Positions 1 through 8,742 are shown, counted from the stretch's first letter. The stretch: 64,000 nucleotides of DNA from Nocardia brasiliensis ATCC 700358 (GCF_000250675.2 NC_018681.1:1364001-1428000), one strand, 5' to 3'. The notes: generated from the sequence alone by a model not told the origin. Numbers and translations are program-made.

Positions 1-562
1 TCCGCGGGATGCTGCCGAGGAACTCGGTGAAGGCGAATTCGCCGCGCTGCCCGCCCTCGTCCACCTGGACGCCCAGCGCGTCGGCGATATCGAGTTCGTG
101 CATCCAGCAGTCGAACAGCCGCACCCGCATGAACCGGCCGTAGCTGACCAGCCCGATCGGCGACTGGGTCTGGGCCTGCCATTCTTCGTCGCCGAGCGCG
201 CGCAGCGCCGCCCGCCGTCTGCCGGTGACGTCCTGGAACAGCTCCAGCAACCGTTCGCCGGACAGCGGCCGCAGCCGGTCCACCCAGATCTCGTTGAGCA
301 CGCCGGTCTCGTTGCGGATATGCGGCAGCGTGCGCACGTCGGCCTTGGGTGTCAGCGGGTCGTGCGCGGGCGGCCGCTCGCCGAGCAACCACGATTCGGT
401 GCCGACGACGTGCGCGACCACGTCGAACACGGTCCAGCCGGGCAGTGCCGTCGATGTCCGCCACTGGTTTTCGTCGAGTCCGGTGACCAACGCGGCGATC
501 GCGTCCCACTGCTCGGACAGCAGCCTGGTCAGCTCGGCCCGGTCCAGGGTCGGATCGATCAT
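1..562 (-). CDS. DinB-fold protein, maleylpyruvate isomerase N-terminal domain family (partial, 3' end outside window)
   Basis: A reading frame on the minus strand starts at ATG 562 and is still open at base 1, so at least 187 residues are visible. The N-terminal helix region is followed by VVAHVVGTE and later by RLFDCWMHELDI. This spacing of His-bearing helices is typical of the four-helix metal-binding DinB fold used by mycothiol-dependent maleylpyruvate isomerase relatives in actinobacteria. Its ATG overlaps the stop of the upstream HIT gene (ATGA), so the two are probably co-translated. The true substrate cannot be told; many members are uncharacterised mycothiol-dependent enzymes. Confidence 0.85.
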   Translation of the reverse strand, partial: MIDPTLDRAELTRLLSEQWDAIAALVTGLDENQWRTSTALPGWTVFDVVAHVVGTESWLLGERPPAHDPLTPKADVRTLPHIRNETGVLNEIWVDRLRPLSGERLLELFQDVTGRRRAALRALGDEEWQAQTQSPIGLVSYGRFMRVRLFDCWMHELDIADALGVQVDEGGQRGEFAFTEFLGSIPR

Positions 563-1047
563 TCGTGTGCTCCTTCTTCCGGCCGGTCCGCGCCCGGCCG
601 CTCCCGACTCGATGCTTCGTCTTTTTCCAGCGCCGCGATACCGGCCTGGATGGCGGCCGCGGTCGATTGCGGATCGTGTGGCCTGCGCAGCAGGAAGCCG
701 GCAGCGAAGCGCAGCTTGTCGCCGTGGCTGCGCGGGATCACGTGCAGATGGACGTGCGGAACGGTCTGAAAAGCGGCAGTGCCGTCGTTGAGCACCAGGT
801 TCGCGCCGTCGGCGGCGAGCGGGCTGCGCCGGACCGCGAGCGCGAGCCGATGCCCGGCCCGGAAGACGTAGGCGCCGAGTTCGGCGTCCAGATCCTCGAG
901 TTCGGTGGCGTGCTGTTTGGGGATCACCAGCGTGTGCCCGCGGGCGATGGGCCGGATGTCGAGAAAGGCGCAGAGCGAGTCGTCCTCGTACACCTTTGTT
1001 GCGGGGGCAACGCCGGCCACGATGCGGCAGAAGACGCAGTCGGTCAC
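559..1047 (-). CDS. HIT family nucleotide hydrolase/transferase
   Basis: A 162-residue protein with the CVFC motif near the N-terminus (residues 4-7) and the histidine triad HVHLHV, with His98, His100 and His102 as the catalytic set. HIT proteins hydrolyse nucleoside phosphoramidates or dinucleoside polyphosphates in the cytoplasm. The C-terminal 35 residues or so are charged and low in complexity, longer than in a minimal HIT domain. The stop codon overlaps the start of the DinB-type gene by 4 nt, so the pair forms a small operon. The exact nucleotide substrate is unknown. Confidence 0.93.
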   Translation of the reverse strand: MTDCVFCRIVAGVAPATKVYEDDSLCAFLDIRPIARGHTLVIPKQHATELEDLDAELGAYVFRAGHRLALAVRRSPLAADGANLVLNDGTAAFQTVPHVHLHVIPRSHGDKLRFAAGFLLRRPHDPQSTAAAIQAGIAALEKDEASSRERPGADRPEEGAHE

Positions 1048-1266
1048 AGGCTGGACCTTACGGCGTACGAGCGGCCCGGAACACCCCGGCGCGAGAATCG
1101 ATCATGATGCACGTCACTTCCCAGGCCTGGCGTCCCCCGCCTGACCTGGTGCCGAACCTTCGAGTAAGTAATGGACCTGCACGTTCGGTCTTGTCGCGGG
1201 CAGCCGCGGCGACCACCATCAGAACCGGCGCTCATCCGTACAACCACCGCGCAGGAGGTGACCCCG

Positions 1267-1440
1267 ATGACCTCGAGAACCCGGCATATCGCCGGAATCC
1301 GGCGCGATCGTGTGACGGGCGTCTCAGCGGTCCGCACAACACGCCGGGTACAGTTGCGAGGATTTGGGCGACCTTACTCTGAAGTAACATCGTCCGGCCG
1401 TCCATCTGTTGCCTGCAAGCTCAGCACAAGAAGGAACTGA
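1267..1440 (+). CDS. Candidate small basic peptide or leader ORF before pntAa
   Basis: A 57-codon frame starts at ATG 1267, preceded by AGGAGGTGA with 5 nt spacing, one of the best Shine-Dalgarno matches in the window. The product is Arg/Ser/Thr-rich with no recognisable domain. Its stop ends 4 nt before the pntAa start, and the pntAa ribosome binding site lies inside its last codons, which would allow translational coupling. Against it, only about 58 percent of third codon positions are G or C, well below neighbouring genes. It may be a regulatory leader, a small protein, or chance. Confidence 0.3.
   Translation: MTSRTRHIAGIRRDRVTGVSAVRTTRRVQLRGFGRPYSEVTSSGRPSVACKLSTRRN
1374..1387. promoter_or_regulatory. 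Inverted repeat, possible operator of the pnt operon
   Basis: TTACT-CTGA-AGTAA, two perfect 5-nt arms around a 4-nt spacer, 58 bp before the pntAa start and overlapping a possible -10 box TAACAT (1385-1390). The position suits a repressor site or promoter element; no cognate regulator is evident nearby. Confidence 0.35.
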
Positions 1441-1444
1441 CATA

Positions 1445-2563
1445 GTGGAGACAACGCAGAGCGTAGGCGATCAGTCGCCACGCGGCGCGCGTGTCGGAGT
1501 CGTTCGCGAGTCCAACGCGGGCGAACGACGTGTCGCATTGGTGCCGAAGATCATTCCGACCCTGCTGAAGCAGGGGGTGCAGGTGGTGGTCGAGTCCGGT
1601 GCCGGTCTCGGCGCGCTCATTCCCGACAGCGCCTATGAAGAGGCCGGCGCGACGATCGGCGACCCCTGGTCGGCCGAGGTGGTCGTGAAGGTCGCCCCGC
1701 CCAGCGATGCCGAGGTGGCGAAGCTGTCCGACGGGCAGACCCTGATCGGGTTCCTGGCCCCGCGTAACGCGGACAACCAGATCGGCAAGCTGAAAGCCGG
1801 TGGCGTGCAAGCGTTCGCGGTCGAGGCGATTCCGCGGATCTCGCGGGCGCAGGTGATGGACGCGCTGTCCTCGCAGGCCAATGTCGCGGGATACAAGGCC
1901 GTGCTGCTCGCGGCGTCGGAGTCGACGCGCTTCTTCCCGATGCTCACCACCGCGGCGGGCACCGTGAAGCCCGCGACGGTGCTGGTGCTCGGCGTGGGTG
2001 TCGCGGGCCTGCAGGCGCTGGCCACCGCCAAGCGCCTCGGCGGCCGCACCACCGGGTACGACGTGCGGCCCGAGGTCGCCGATCAGGTGCGCTCGGTCGG
2101 TGCGCAGTGGCTCGATCTCGGCATCGACGCGGCCGGTGAGGGCGGCTACGCCCGCGAGCTCACCGACGAGGAAAAGGCCAAGCAGCAGCAGGCTTTGGAA
2201 GACGCGATCAAGGGTTTCGACGTGGTGATCACCACCGCGCTCGTACCCGGCCGTCCCGCACCGCGTCTGGTGACCGCGGCCGCCGTCGAGGGCATGAAGC
2301 CCGGCAGCGTGATCGTCGACCTGGCCGGGGAGACCGGCGGCAACTGCGAACTCACCGAGCCGGGTGAGACCGTGGTCAAGCACCAGGTCACCATCGCCTC
2401 GCCGCTGAACCTGCCCGCGACGATGCCCGAGCACGCCTCGGAGCTGTACTCGAAAAACATTGCGGCACTGCTGGAACTGATGCTGAAGGACGGTGCGCTG
2501 GCACCCGACTTCGAGGATCAGGTGCTCGCCGATTCCTGCGTCACCCGGGAGAGGGAAGCCTGA
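1445..2563 (+). CDS. pntAa: NAD(P) transhydrogenase subunit alpha, part 1 (nucleotide-binding domain I)
   Basis: A 372-residue soluble NAD(H)-binding domain of the proton-translocating transhydrogenase, which exchanges hydride between NADH and NADP+ using the proton gradient. The N-terminal region (GVVRESNAGERRVALVP) and the Rossmann motif VLVLGVGVAGLQALATAKRLG are those of the alanine dehydrogenase/PntAA family. The RPEVADQVRSVGAQWL stretch also fits. GTG 1445 is taken as the start because AAGAAGGAA lies just upstream; a TTG at 1409 is in frame but lacks a good site. The stop shares one base with the pntAb ATG, and the three subunits form one operon in the split arrangement usual in actinobacteria. 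Confidence 0.95.
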   Translation: METTQSVGDQSPRGARVGVVRESNAGERRVALVPKIIPTLLKQGVQVVVESGAGLGALIPDSAYEEAGATIGDPWSAEVVVKVAPPSDAEVAKLSDGQTLIGFLAPRNADNQIGKLKAGGVQAFAVEAIPRISRAQVMDALSSQANVAGYKAVLLAASESTRFFPMLTTAAGTVKPATVLVLGVGVAGLQALATAKRLGGRTTGYDVRPEVADQVRSVGAQWLDLGIDAAGEGGYARELTDEEKAKQQQALEDAIKGFDVVITTALVPGRPAPRLVTAAAVEGMKPGSVIVDLAGETGGNCELTEPGETVVKHQVTIASPLNLPATMPEHASELYSKNIAALLELMLKDGALAPDFEDQVLADSCVTREREA

Positions 2564-2916
2564 TGTACACCGAACTGCTCGCGAACATCGCGATCCTGGT
2601 GCTCTCCGGGTTCGTCGGGTTCGCCGTCATCTCGAAGGTCCCCAACACCCTGCACACCCCACTCATGTCCGGTACCAACGCCATTCACGGCATCGTCGTG
2701 CTCGGCGCGCTGGTCACCCTGGGCAACGTGCAGGACCCTTCGATCCTGACCCAGATCATCCTGTTCGTCGCCGTCGTCTTCGGAACCCTCAATGTCATCG
2801 GTGGTTTCGTGGTGACCGACCGGATGCTGGGCATGTTCAAGGGCAAGAAAGCGGCAGCAGCGCCGGCGAAGGCAGCAGGAGCGCAGCCTGCGCAGCGACG
2901 AGACGGGGCAGCGTGA
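2563..2916 (+). CDS. pntAb: NAD(P) transhydrogenase subunit alpha, part 2 (membrane segment)
   Basis: A 117-residue membrane protein with about three hydrophobic segments (residues 6-22, 43-60 and 66-90). The HTPLMSGTNAIHGIV signature is that of the domain II part of the alpha subunit, which helps form the proton channel. The C-terminal tail is Ala/Lys-rich. It overlaps pntAa by one base at the start and pntB by one base at the stop (TGATG at both junctions), so the three subunits are translationally coupled. Confidence 0.95.
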   Translation: MYTELLANIAILVLSGFVGFAVISKVPNTLHTPLMSGTNAIHGIVVLGALVTLGNVQDPSILTQIILFVAVVFGTLNVIGGFVVTDRMLGMFKGKKAAAAPAKAAGAQPAQRRDGAA

Positions 2917-4349
2917 TGCATACCTTCGACAACGTGACCTACCTGGTCAACGGCCTCTACATCATCGCGTTCGGCATGTTTATTTACGGTCTGATGGGCC
3001 TGACCGGTCCCAAGACCGCGGTGCGCGGCAACCTGATCGCCGCCGTCGGCATGTTCATCGCCGTGGTCGCCACCCTGATCTCGGTGCGCCACACCAGCAA
3101 TTGGATCCTGATCATCGCCGGACTGGTGGTCGGCATCGCGCTCGGCGTGCCGCCCGCGCAGTTCACCAAGATGACTGCCATGCCGCAGCTGGTCGCCGCG
3201 TTCAACGGCGTCGGCGGTGGCACGGTGGCGCTCATCGCGTGGTCGGAATTCATCAACAGCCGAGGCTTTTCGCACTTCGACGAAGAGCCGACGGTGCACA
3301 TCGTCATCGGTTCGCTGTTCGCGGCGATCATCGGCTCGGTCTCGTTCTGGGGCTCGCTGATCGCGTTCGGCAAACTCCAGGAGATCCTGCCCGGCCGCCC
3401 GATCGGTCTCGGCAAGCTGCAGCAGCCGTTGAATCTGCTGCTGCTCCTGGGCGCGATCGCGGCCGCCGTCGTGATCGGCGTCGGCGCCACCAATGACGGT
3501 GTGTCCCAACTGTGGATGATCGCGGTCCTGGTGCTGGCCGGTGTGCTCGGCCTCGCCGTGGTGCTGCCGATCGGCGGCGCGGATATGCCGGTGGTCATCT
3601 CGCTGCTCAACGCGCTGACCGGATTGTCGGCCGCCGCAGCGGGTCTGGCGCTGAACAACACCGCCATGATCGTCGCGGGCATGATCGTCGGCGCGTCCGG
3701 CACCATCCTCACCAACCTGATGGCCAAGGCGATGAACCGGTCCATTCCGGCGATCGTCGCGGGCGGATTCGGCGGCGGCGGAACAGCTCCCGGCGCCGCC
3801 GGCGACGGTGAGAACAAGCAGGCCAAGGCCACCTCGGCGGCGGACGCCGCGATTCAGATGGCCTACGCCAATCAGGTGATCGTGGTCCCCGGCTACGGCA
3901 TGGCCGTCGCCCAGGCCCAGCACGCGGTCAAGGAGATGGCGGCGCTGCTCGAAGCCAAGGGCGTCGAGGTCAAATACGCCATCCACCCGGTCGCGGGCCG
4001 CATGCCCGGTCACATGAACGTGCTGCTGGCCGAGGCCGAGGTCTCCTACGACGCGCTCAAGGAAATGGACGACATCAACGGCGAATTCGGCCGCACCGAC
4101 GTCGCCCTGGTGATCGGCGCCAACGACGTCACCAACCCCGCGGCGCGCGAGGACGCCAGCAGCCCGATCTACGGCATGCCCGTCCTCAACGTCGACCAGG
4201 CCAAGAGCGTCATCGTGCTCAAGCGCTCGATGAACTCCGGCTTCGCGGGTATCGACAACCCGCTGTTCTACGCCGATCACACCTCGATGCTGTTCGGCGA
4301 CGCCAAGAAGTCCGTCGGTGCGGTCACCGAGGAACTGAAGGCGCTGTAG
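2916..4349 (+). CDS. pntB: NAD(P) transhydrogenase subunit beta
   Basis: A 477-residue protein. The first 290 residues or so contain multiple membrane helices (domain II). The C-terminal soluble domain III binds NADP(H) and carries VIVVPGYGMAVAQAQHAVKE, HPVAGRMPGHMNVLLAEA, and VIGANDVTNPAARED. Start ATG 2916 overlaps the pntAb stop by one base; a longer frame runs upstream inside pntAb but is not used. With pntAa and pntAb it makes the inner-membrane pump that supplies NADPH. A strong hairpin terminator follows immediately. Confidence 0.96.
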   Translation: MHTFDNVTYLVNGLYIIAFGMFIYGLMGLTGPKTAVRGNLIAAVGMFIAVVATLISVRHTSNWILIIAGLVVGIALGVPPAQFTKMTAMPQLVAAFNGVGGGTVALIAWSEFINSRGFSHFDEEPTVHIVIGSLFAAIIGSVSFWGSLIAFGKLQEILPGRPIGLGKLQQPLNLLLLLGAIAAAVVIGVGATNDGVSQLWMIAVLVLAGVLGLAVVLPIGGADMPVVISLLNALTGLSAAAAGLALNNTAMIVAGMIVGASGTILTNLMAKAMNRSIPAIVAGGFGGGGTAPGAAGDGENKQAKATSAADAAIQMAYANQVIVVPGYGMAVAQAQHAVKEMAALLEAKGVEVKYAIHPVAGRMPGHMNVLLAEAEVSYDALKEMDDINGEFGRTDVALVIGANDVTNPAAREDASSPIYGMPVLNVDQAKSVIVLKRSMNSGFAGIDNPLFYADHTSMLFGDAKKSVGAVTEELKAL

Positions 4350-4360
4350 GGATTCGGATT

Positions 4361-4394
4361 CGAACGGCCTTCCGCGCACGCGGGAGGCCGTTCG
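4361..4394 (+). terminator. Hairpin terminator after pntB
   Basis: CGAACGGCCTTCCGCG (4361-4376) pairs with CGCGGGAGGCCGTTCG (4379-4394), 16-nt arms with one G-T wobble, starting 11 bp after the pntB stop. There is no long T run, as is usual in high-GC actinobacteria. Confidence 0.8.
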
Positions 4395-4434
4395 GCGTTA
4401 AACCAGTGGACAAGCCACGTCCGCAGGCCTGATC

Positions 4435-5598
4435 ATGCTCGGAGTGTCCGCACGTAACGAGCCCCTTCGGTTGATCGACCCGAGTGAGCCCTCGGTCGAT
4501 CTCGCCGAGCGGCTGCCGTGGACTGTCGCGGTCGACTCCGCCTATTCGACGCGCGACGCGATCGATGCGCTGGCGGTGAGTCCCTTCCTGCGCGGTGATC
4601 AGCCGTGTGCGCGCACCGCGCATCTGGAGCGGATCAAGCCCGACGCCCTGCTGCGGCCGGAGCACGGCCGGGTGGTGCGCTCGACGCAGGACGACGACAG
4701 CGGTGCCGCGCTGGTCGTCGGAGCGGGTTGGTCGCTGCGCGCGGTCCGGTGGTCGGGTGGCTCGGCGATGGTCGAGGTCACCGCCGTCACCGACGAACTC
4801 GCGACGACGGTGCTCGCGGAGGCCATCCGCGATGCGGCCGCGCAGCCGGAGATCGGCGAGACCATCGAAATGGGCTTCTGGCATATGCACAGCCACGGCC
4901 CCCAGCGGCGTGGCCGCACCATCACCGCGCCGACCTGGCCGGAAATCCGTGGCAACTATGCCGCCGACGTGGCGGGCGCGCTGGACCGGCTGATGGCGTT
5001 GACCGCCGCGGACGTGCGCGGCCGGCTCGTGCTGCTGCACGGGCCGCCGGGCACCGGGAAGACCACCGCGCTGCGTGCGCTCGCGCGCGCGTGGGGGCCG
5101 TGGTGCCAGTTCGACTGCGTGCTCGACCCGGAGGTGATGTTCGCCAAGCCTGGCTATCTGATGGATGTCGCGGCGGGCATCGAGGGCGACGAGGACACCA
5201 AGCGCTGGCGCATGCTGGTGCTAGAGGACTGTGACGAACTGATCCGCGGCGAGGCCAGAGAAACTGCGGGACAGGGCCTTTCGCGACTGCTCAACCTGAC
5301 CGACGGCATGCTCGGCCAAGGCCGGGACGTGCTCGTGGCGATCACCACCAACGAGGACCTGACCCGGCTGCACCCGGCGGTGACCCGCCCCGGGCGGTGC
5401 CTGGCGCAGCTCGAGGTCGGGCGGCTCTCGCCCGCCGAATCGGCGGCCTGGCTGGCCCGGGAACGGCGTCCGGACACCCCCGCGGCGGCTTCTTGTCCGG
5501 ACGGCGCGACGCTGGCGGAACTGGTCGCGTTGCGCGACGGAGACACCAAGATCCAGTCGGTGCCCGCGGATCCGGTCAACCCCGGCCTCTACCTCTGA
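4435..5598 (+). CDS. AAA family ATPase (DUF5925-like N-terminal domain)
   Basis: A 387-residue cytoplasmic protein. Residues 1 to about 160 form an actinobacterial N-terminal region resembling DUF5925. Residues 160-350 form an AAA+ module with Walker A GPPGTGKT (203-210), Walker B MLVLEDCDE (about 260-268), sensor 1 VAITTNE, and an arginine-finger segment AVTRPGRC. The layout resembles single-ring remodelling ATPases, but the partner is unknown. The gene stands alone between the pnt terminator and the LppU-like gene. ATG 4435 has only a weak ribosome site; GTG 4444 is an alternative. Confidence 0.85.
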   Translation: MLGVSARNEPLRLIDPSEPSVDLAERLPWTVAVDSAYSTRDAIDALAVSPFLRGDQPCARTAHLERIKPDALLRPEHGRVVRSTQDDDSGAALVVGAGWSLRAVRWSGGSAMVEVTAVTDELATTVLAEAIRDAAAQPEIGETIEMGFWHMHSHGPQRRGRTITAPTWPEIRGNYAADVAGALDRLMALTAADVRGRLVLLHGPPGTGKTTALRALARAWGPWCQFDCVLDPEVMFAKPGYLMDVAAGIEGDEDTKRWRMLVLEDCDELIRGEARETAGQGLSRLLNLTDGMLGQGRDVLVAITTNEDLTRLHPAVTRPGRCLAQLEVGRLSPAESAAWLARERRPDTPAAASCPDGATLAELVALRDGDTKIQSVPADPVNPGLYL

Positions 5599-5710
5599 GA
5601 ACGTAACGGCAATCACCCAGCGCACAGCCGTCGGAGCCATCGGCTAGATTCTGTGAGTTCGTTCGGCCGCCGCGTGCGGCCGAGATCGCGTAAACCCTGG
5701 GGAGGGGAAC

Positions 5711-6493
5711 ATGACCACACCACCGAACTATCCATATCCGGGGCAACCCGGCGGCCAGGGCTACGCCCAGCCGAGCTACCCGCAGGCGCAGGGGTATCCG
5801 GGTCAGCCGGCACAACCGGGTTACGGAGCAGGCTATCCGCCGCCAGGCAACGGATATCCGTCGCAGCCGGGCATGCCACAGCAGGGTATGCCGCCGCAGG
5901 GTTTCCCACCACCGCAAGGCGTTCCACCGCACGGCGGACCGCCCGGGTTCCCGCCCGGCGCCTTCCCGCCACCGGGACCGCCGTCGCGTTCGGGCGGCAA
6001 GGCCAAGGCGATCATCATCACCGTCGTCATCCTGGGCGTGATCGCCGTGGTCGCGCTCATCGCCACCGTCGGGCGACCTGACGGCAAGAAGGTCGCCGTC
6101 GGCGAGTGCGCGAAACTGTCCGGCACCACCTACAAGGCCGAGTTCGCGATCAAGGAATGCTCCGATCCCGAGGCCAATTACGTGGTGGCACAACGGATCG
6201 ACGGGTCGAACAAGAACTGCGAGAACAAGGACTACGCCAGCTACTACGAGACCGGTCGCAACGGTTACACGCTGTGCCTGCGTCTCAATGTGAAGGAAGG
6301 CGACTGCATCAAGAGCGGCACGCTGGCGGCGAGCACCAAGGTCGCCTGCAGCTCCGCCGCCGACTACAAGATCGGCCGTATCGTGCGGGGCAGCGCGGAC
6401 AAGTCCGCGTGCGGCCCGAAATACACCGAGGACAGCACCATCGTGTATCCGAAACCGGATCCGATGACGCTCTGCCTGGTGGAACCCGAGTAG
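5711..6493 (+). CDS. LppU-like envelope protein with Pro/Gly-rich cytoplasmic tail
   Basis: A 260-residue protein. Residues 1 to about 95 are rich in Pro, Gly, Tyr and Gln (PGQP/YPQ-type repeats). One membrane helix follows (about 98-118), then an extracytoplasmic domain with several cysteines. The domain begins KKVAVGECAKL and contains KNCENKDYASYYETGR and LCLRLNVKEGDCI, matching the LppU/SCO3897 type. It is a single-pass protein with its domain outside the membrane. GGGGAGGGG lies just before ATG 5711. TAGATT at 5645-5650 could be the -10 box. Function is not established for this family. Confidence 0.8.
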   Translation: MTTPPNYPYPGQPGGQGYAQPSYPQAQGYPGQPAQPGYGAGYPPPGNGYPSQPGMPQQGMPPQGFPPPQGVPPHGGPPGFPPGAFPPPGPPSRSGGKAKAIIITVVILGVIAVVALIATVGRPDGKKVAVGECAKLSGTTYKAEFAIKECSDPEANYVVAQRIDGSNKNCENKDYASYYETGRNGYTLCLRLNVKEGDCIKSGTLAASTKVACSSAADYKIGRIVRGSADKSACGPKYTEDSTIVYPKPDPMTLCLVEPE

Positions 6494-6498
6494 TCCCG

Positions 6499-6545
6499 GC
6501 GGGCGAGCGGAATTCGCTGTGCGTCAGTGTTTTTCGCTCGCCCGC
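6499..6545. terminator. Long inverted repeat between convergent genes
   Basis: GCGGGCGAGCG (6499-6509) and CGCTCGCCCGC (6535-6545) are perfect 11-nt arms around a 25-nt loop, with TTTTT at 6530-6534. The repeat lies between the LppU-like gene (+) and the MFS gene (-) and includes the last codons and stop of the latter. It may terminate both transcripts. Confidence 0.6.
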
Positions 6546-7717
6546 TGCGGCGCGGCCACGGCCCCCGCGTAAGCGCAGCACACCACCATGGCCACCAGCG
6601 GGACCAGGAAGGTGGCGGTCAGCGGAATGGCTGCGCTGAGCCAGCCGATGACGGCGGGGCCCGCGAGCAAGCCCAGGTAGCCCAGGCTGAAGACCCGCGC
6701 CATATCGGTGGCCGCCGTCGCGGAGCCGAGATTACCTGCGGCGGTGAAGATCTGCGGTACGGTGCCGGACAGGCCCAGGCCCGCCATGGCCCAGCCGAGC
6801 AACGACAACGGCACCCACGGTGACACCATGATGACGGTGAGGCCGAGCGCGGCGAGCAAGGTGCCGTAACGGACCACCGCCACCCGGCCGAACGCCCCGC
6901 TCACCCGGTCGGCGGCGAGTCTGCCGCCGGTCATGGTGACCGAGAACGCGCCGAACGCCAGGGCGGCCGTGGCCTGGTCGACACCGAGGTGCTCACGCAT
7001 CTGCAGCGTGCTCCAGTCCCCGGCCACGCCCTCCGCGAGCAGCACCGCGAAGGCGATCGCGGCCAGTGCCAGCACCTTTCGCCGATGCGCCCGTCCAGAT
7101 GTCAGGTCGACGGATGCCTGCTCGTCCGCGGCCGCAGGAACGGTCCGTGGCTCGGTCTCGCTGTCCCGGAGCAGGCGCGGTACGAGCGCCGCCGTCAACA
7201 GGACACAGCCGGTCGCGGCCAGTGCCAACGTCATTCGCAGATCCCAGCCCGCGCGCAAGGTCGCCGCGCCGAGCAGCGAACCCAGCAGACCGCCGCCGGA
7301 GAACAGCGCGTGGAAGGCCGACATGATCGGCCGCCCGTAGGCGCGTTCCACGTGTACCGCTTGGGTGTTCATGGAAACGTCCAGCGCGCCGTTGCCGAAA
7401 CCGAAGCAGCACAGGGCGATCGCCAATGTCACCGGACCGGTGGCCAGCCCGGGACCGAGCACCGCCACCGAGGCGATCACCGCCGCAGTACCCACCAGCG
7501 TCCGGCTGCCGAATCGATCCGCCAGCGGCCCGGCGATCCGCATGCCGACGATGCCCGAGCCCGCCATCAGCAGGATGAACATGCCGAGTGTGGATTTCGC
7601 GATACCGGTCCGGTCCGTGATCGCCGGAATGTGCACCACCCACATGGCGAGCAGGAATCCGTTCAGCCCGAACACCGTGAACACGGCGATGCGAGCGAGG
7701 CGGAGCGTGCGATCCAT
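6524..7717 (-). CDS. MFS transporter
   Basis: A 397-residue protein with about 12 hydrophobic segments. It has MFS loop signatures such as GPLADRFGSRTLVG between helices 2 and 3, and FGNGALDVSMNTQAV, which is typical of the YbjJ/fucose-permease-like branch. No substrate can be assigned. ATG 7717 (MDRTLRLARIAV) is taken as the start because the first helix begins shortly after; the frame remains open to 7810. It lies 108 bp downstream of the NmrA-like gene on the same strand and may be co-transcribed with it. Confidence 0.85.
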   Translation of the reverse strand: MDRTLRLARIAVFTVFGLNGFLLAMWVVHIPAITDRTGIAKSTLGMFILLMAGSGIVGMRIAGPLADRFGSRTLVGTAAVIASVAVLGPGLATGPVTLAIALCCFGFGNGALDVSMNTQAVHVERAYGRPIMSAFHALFSGGGLLGSLLGAATLRAGWDLRMTLALAATGCVLLTAALVPRLLRDSETEPRTVPAAADEQASVDLTSGRAHRRKVLALAAIAFAVLLAEGVAGDWSTLQMREHLGVDQATAALAFGAFSVTMTGGRLAADRVSGAFGRVAVVRYGTLLAALGLTVIMVSPWVPLSLLGWAMAGLGLSGTVPQIFTAAGNLGSATAATDMARVFSLGYLGLLAGPAVIGWLSAAIPLTATFLVPLVAMVVCCAYAGAVAAPQRASEKH

Positions 7718-7825
7718 CGTCGGACTGAACACCCCTTCGACGGTACCGATGATCTTCGCGGCCGGCTCGGATCGATGCCGGGCGCGGTCTCCACGCACCG
7801 CGCCCGGCACCGACGAGGTGCGCCC

Positions 7826-8674
7826 TCAGCTCGGCTGGATATCCCAGACGCCCGACGCGGCTGCTTCCTTCACATAGTCGGTGAAGTCCTTCGGCTCCCG
7901 GCCCAGCGCGCGCCGCACACCGTCGGTGATGGCGGAGTTGCGGCCGTCCAGCACCGTGCCGAACAGGTAGTCGAGCAGGCTCACCACATCCGCGGGTACC
8001 TGGTAATCGGTCAGCGCCGCAACGAATTCCGTGCGCGTCACCGGAACGAAGGCGATCTCGCGCCCCGTCACCTCGGCGATCTGCGCGACCGCCGCGGTGA
8101 AGGACAGGGCGCGCGGCCCGGTCAGCTCGTAGACCACGCCGGCGTGCCCGTGCTCGGTGAGCGCCACCGTGGCGACCTCGGCGATATCGTCGGCGTGCAC
8201 GAACGGCTCCGGTACGTCACCGTTGGGCAGCGCGACCTCGCCTGCCAGGATGTATTCGGTGAACGCGCCCTCGCTGAAATTCTGGGCGAAGAAGCTACAG
8301 CGCAGCACGGTCCAGTCGAGGCCGGACTGCTGCACGATCTCCTCGCATTCCAGCGCCTCCGGCTCACCGCGACCGGAGAGCAACACCAGTCTGCGCACGC
8401 CGCTCCGCTTCGCCACCGCGGCGAACGCCCGCAGCGTCTCGGGGGCGCCCGGTACCGCGAGGTCCGGCTGGAAGGCGACGTAGGCGGCGTGCACGCCGGT
8501 CAACGCCGCAGGCCAGGTGTCGCGGTCGGCCCAGTCGAAGGGAATGTCGGCGGTGCGGGAGCCGACCCGGACCTGGTGGCCCGCGGCGGTGAGTCGCGCG
8601 GCGACCCGGCTGCCGGTCTTGCCGGTGCCGCCGGTGACGAGGATGCGGGGCCGGGAATCGGTGCTGTGTGTCAT
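7826..8674 (-). CDS. NmrA/SDR a5-type NAD(P)-binding oxidoreductase
   Basis: A 282-residue protein that starts directly with a Rossmann motif, ILVTGGTGKTGSRVAARL (residues about 11-28). NmrA-type features follow, including RLVLLSGRGEPEA and FFAQNFSEG. Such proteins are atypical short-chain reductases or redox-sensing NAD(P) binders. ATG 8674 is chosen because the glycine-rich loop follows at the usual distance. It is divergent from the AraC gene, 81 bp apart, which suggests control by that regulator. The substrate is unknown. Confidence 0.85.
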   Translation of the reverse strand: MTHSTDSRPRILVTGGTGKTGSRVAARLTAAGHQVRVGSRTADIPFDWADRDTWPAALTGVHAAYVAFQPDLAVPGAPETLRAFAAVAKRSGVRRLVLLSGRGEPEALECEEIVQQSGLDWTVLRCSFFAQNFSEGAFTEYILAGEVALPNGDVPEPFVHADDIAEVATVALTEHGHAGVVYELTGPRALSFTAAVAQIAEVTGREIAFVPVTRTEFVAALTDYQVPADVVSLLDYLFGTVLDGRNSAITDGVRRALGREPKDFTDYVKEAAASGVWDIQPS

Positions 8675-8722
8675 GGGTCCAGTACATCCGCGTGCGGCGA
8701 GACGGAACATAGTTCAACAGCT

Positions 8723-8732
8723 CATGATCATG
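8723..8732. promoter_or_regulatory. Palindrome in the AraC/NmrA divergent promoter region
   Basis: CATGATCATG is a perfect 10-bp palindrome midway between the two divergent starts, just upstream of the AraC gene's TAGGGT box. It could be an operator; AraC proteins more often use direct repeats. Confidence 0.25.
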
Positions 8733-8742
8733 TGTAATCGTC

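Larger units (their letters stand above)
1048..1444. other. 397-bp intergenic region upstream of pntAa
   Basis: This gap lies between the divergent HIT gene and pntAa. No gene with convincing codon bias is seen. It holds a small open frame with a near-perfect ribosome binding site (1267..1440) and an inverted repeat at 1374..1387; both are listed separately. The promoter of the transhydrogenase operon must lie here; TAACAT at 1385-1390 is a candidate -10 box. Confidence 0.6.

Noticed and set aside
1044..1337. Minus-strand ORF overlapping the HIT gene start
   Set aside because: Arg-rich product with no motif and no ribosome site; conflicts with HIT translation start.
2685..4379. Long minus-strand frame opposite pntB
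   Set aside because: Composition is typical of a shadow frame (Asp/Arg/His-rich), with no motif; pntB is certain.
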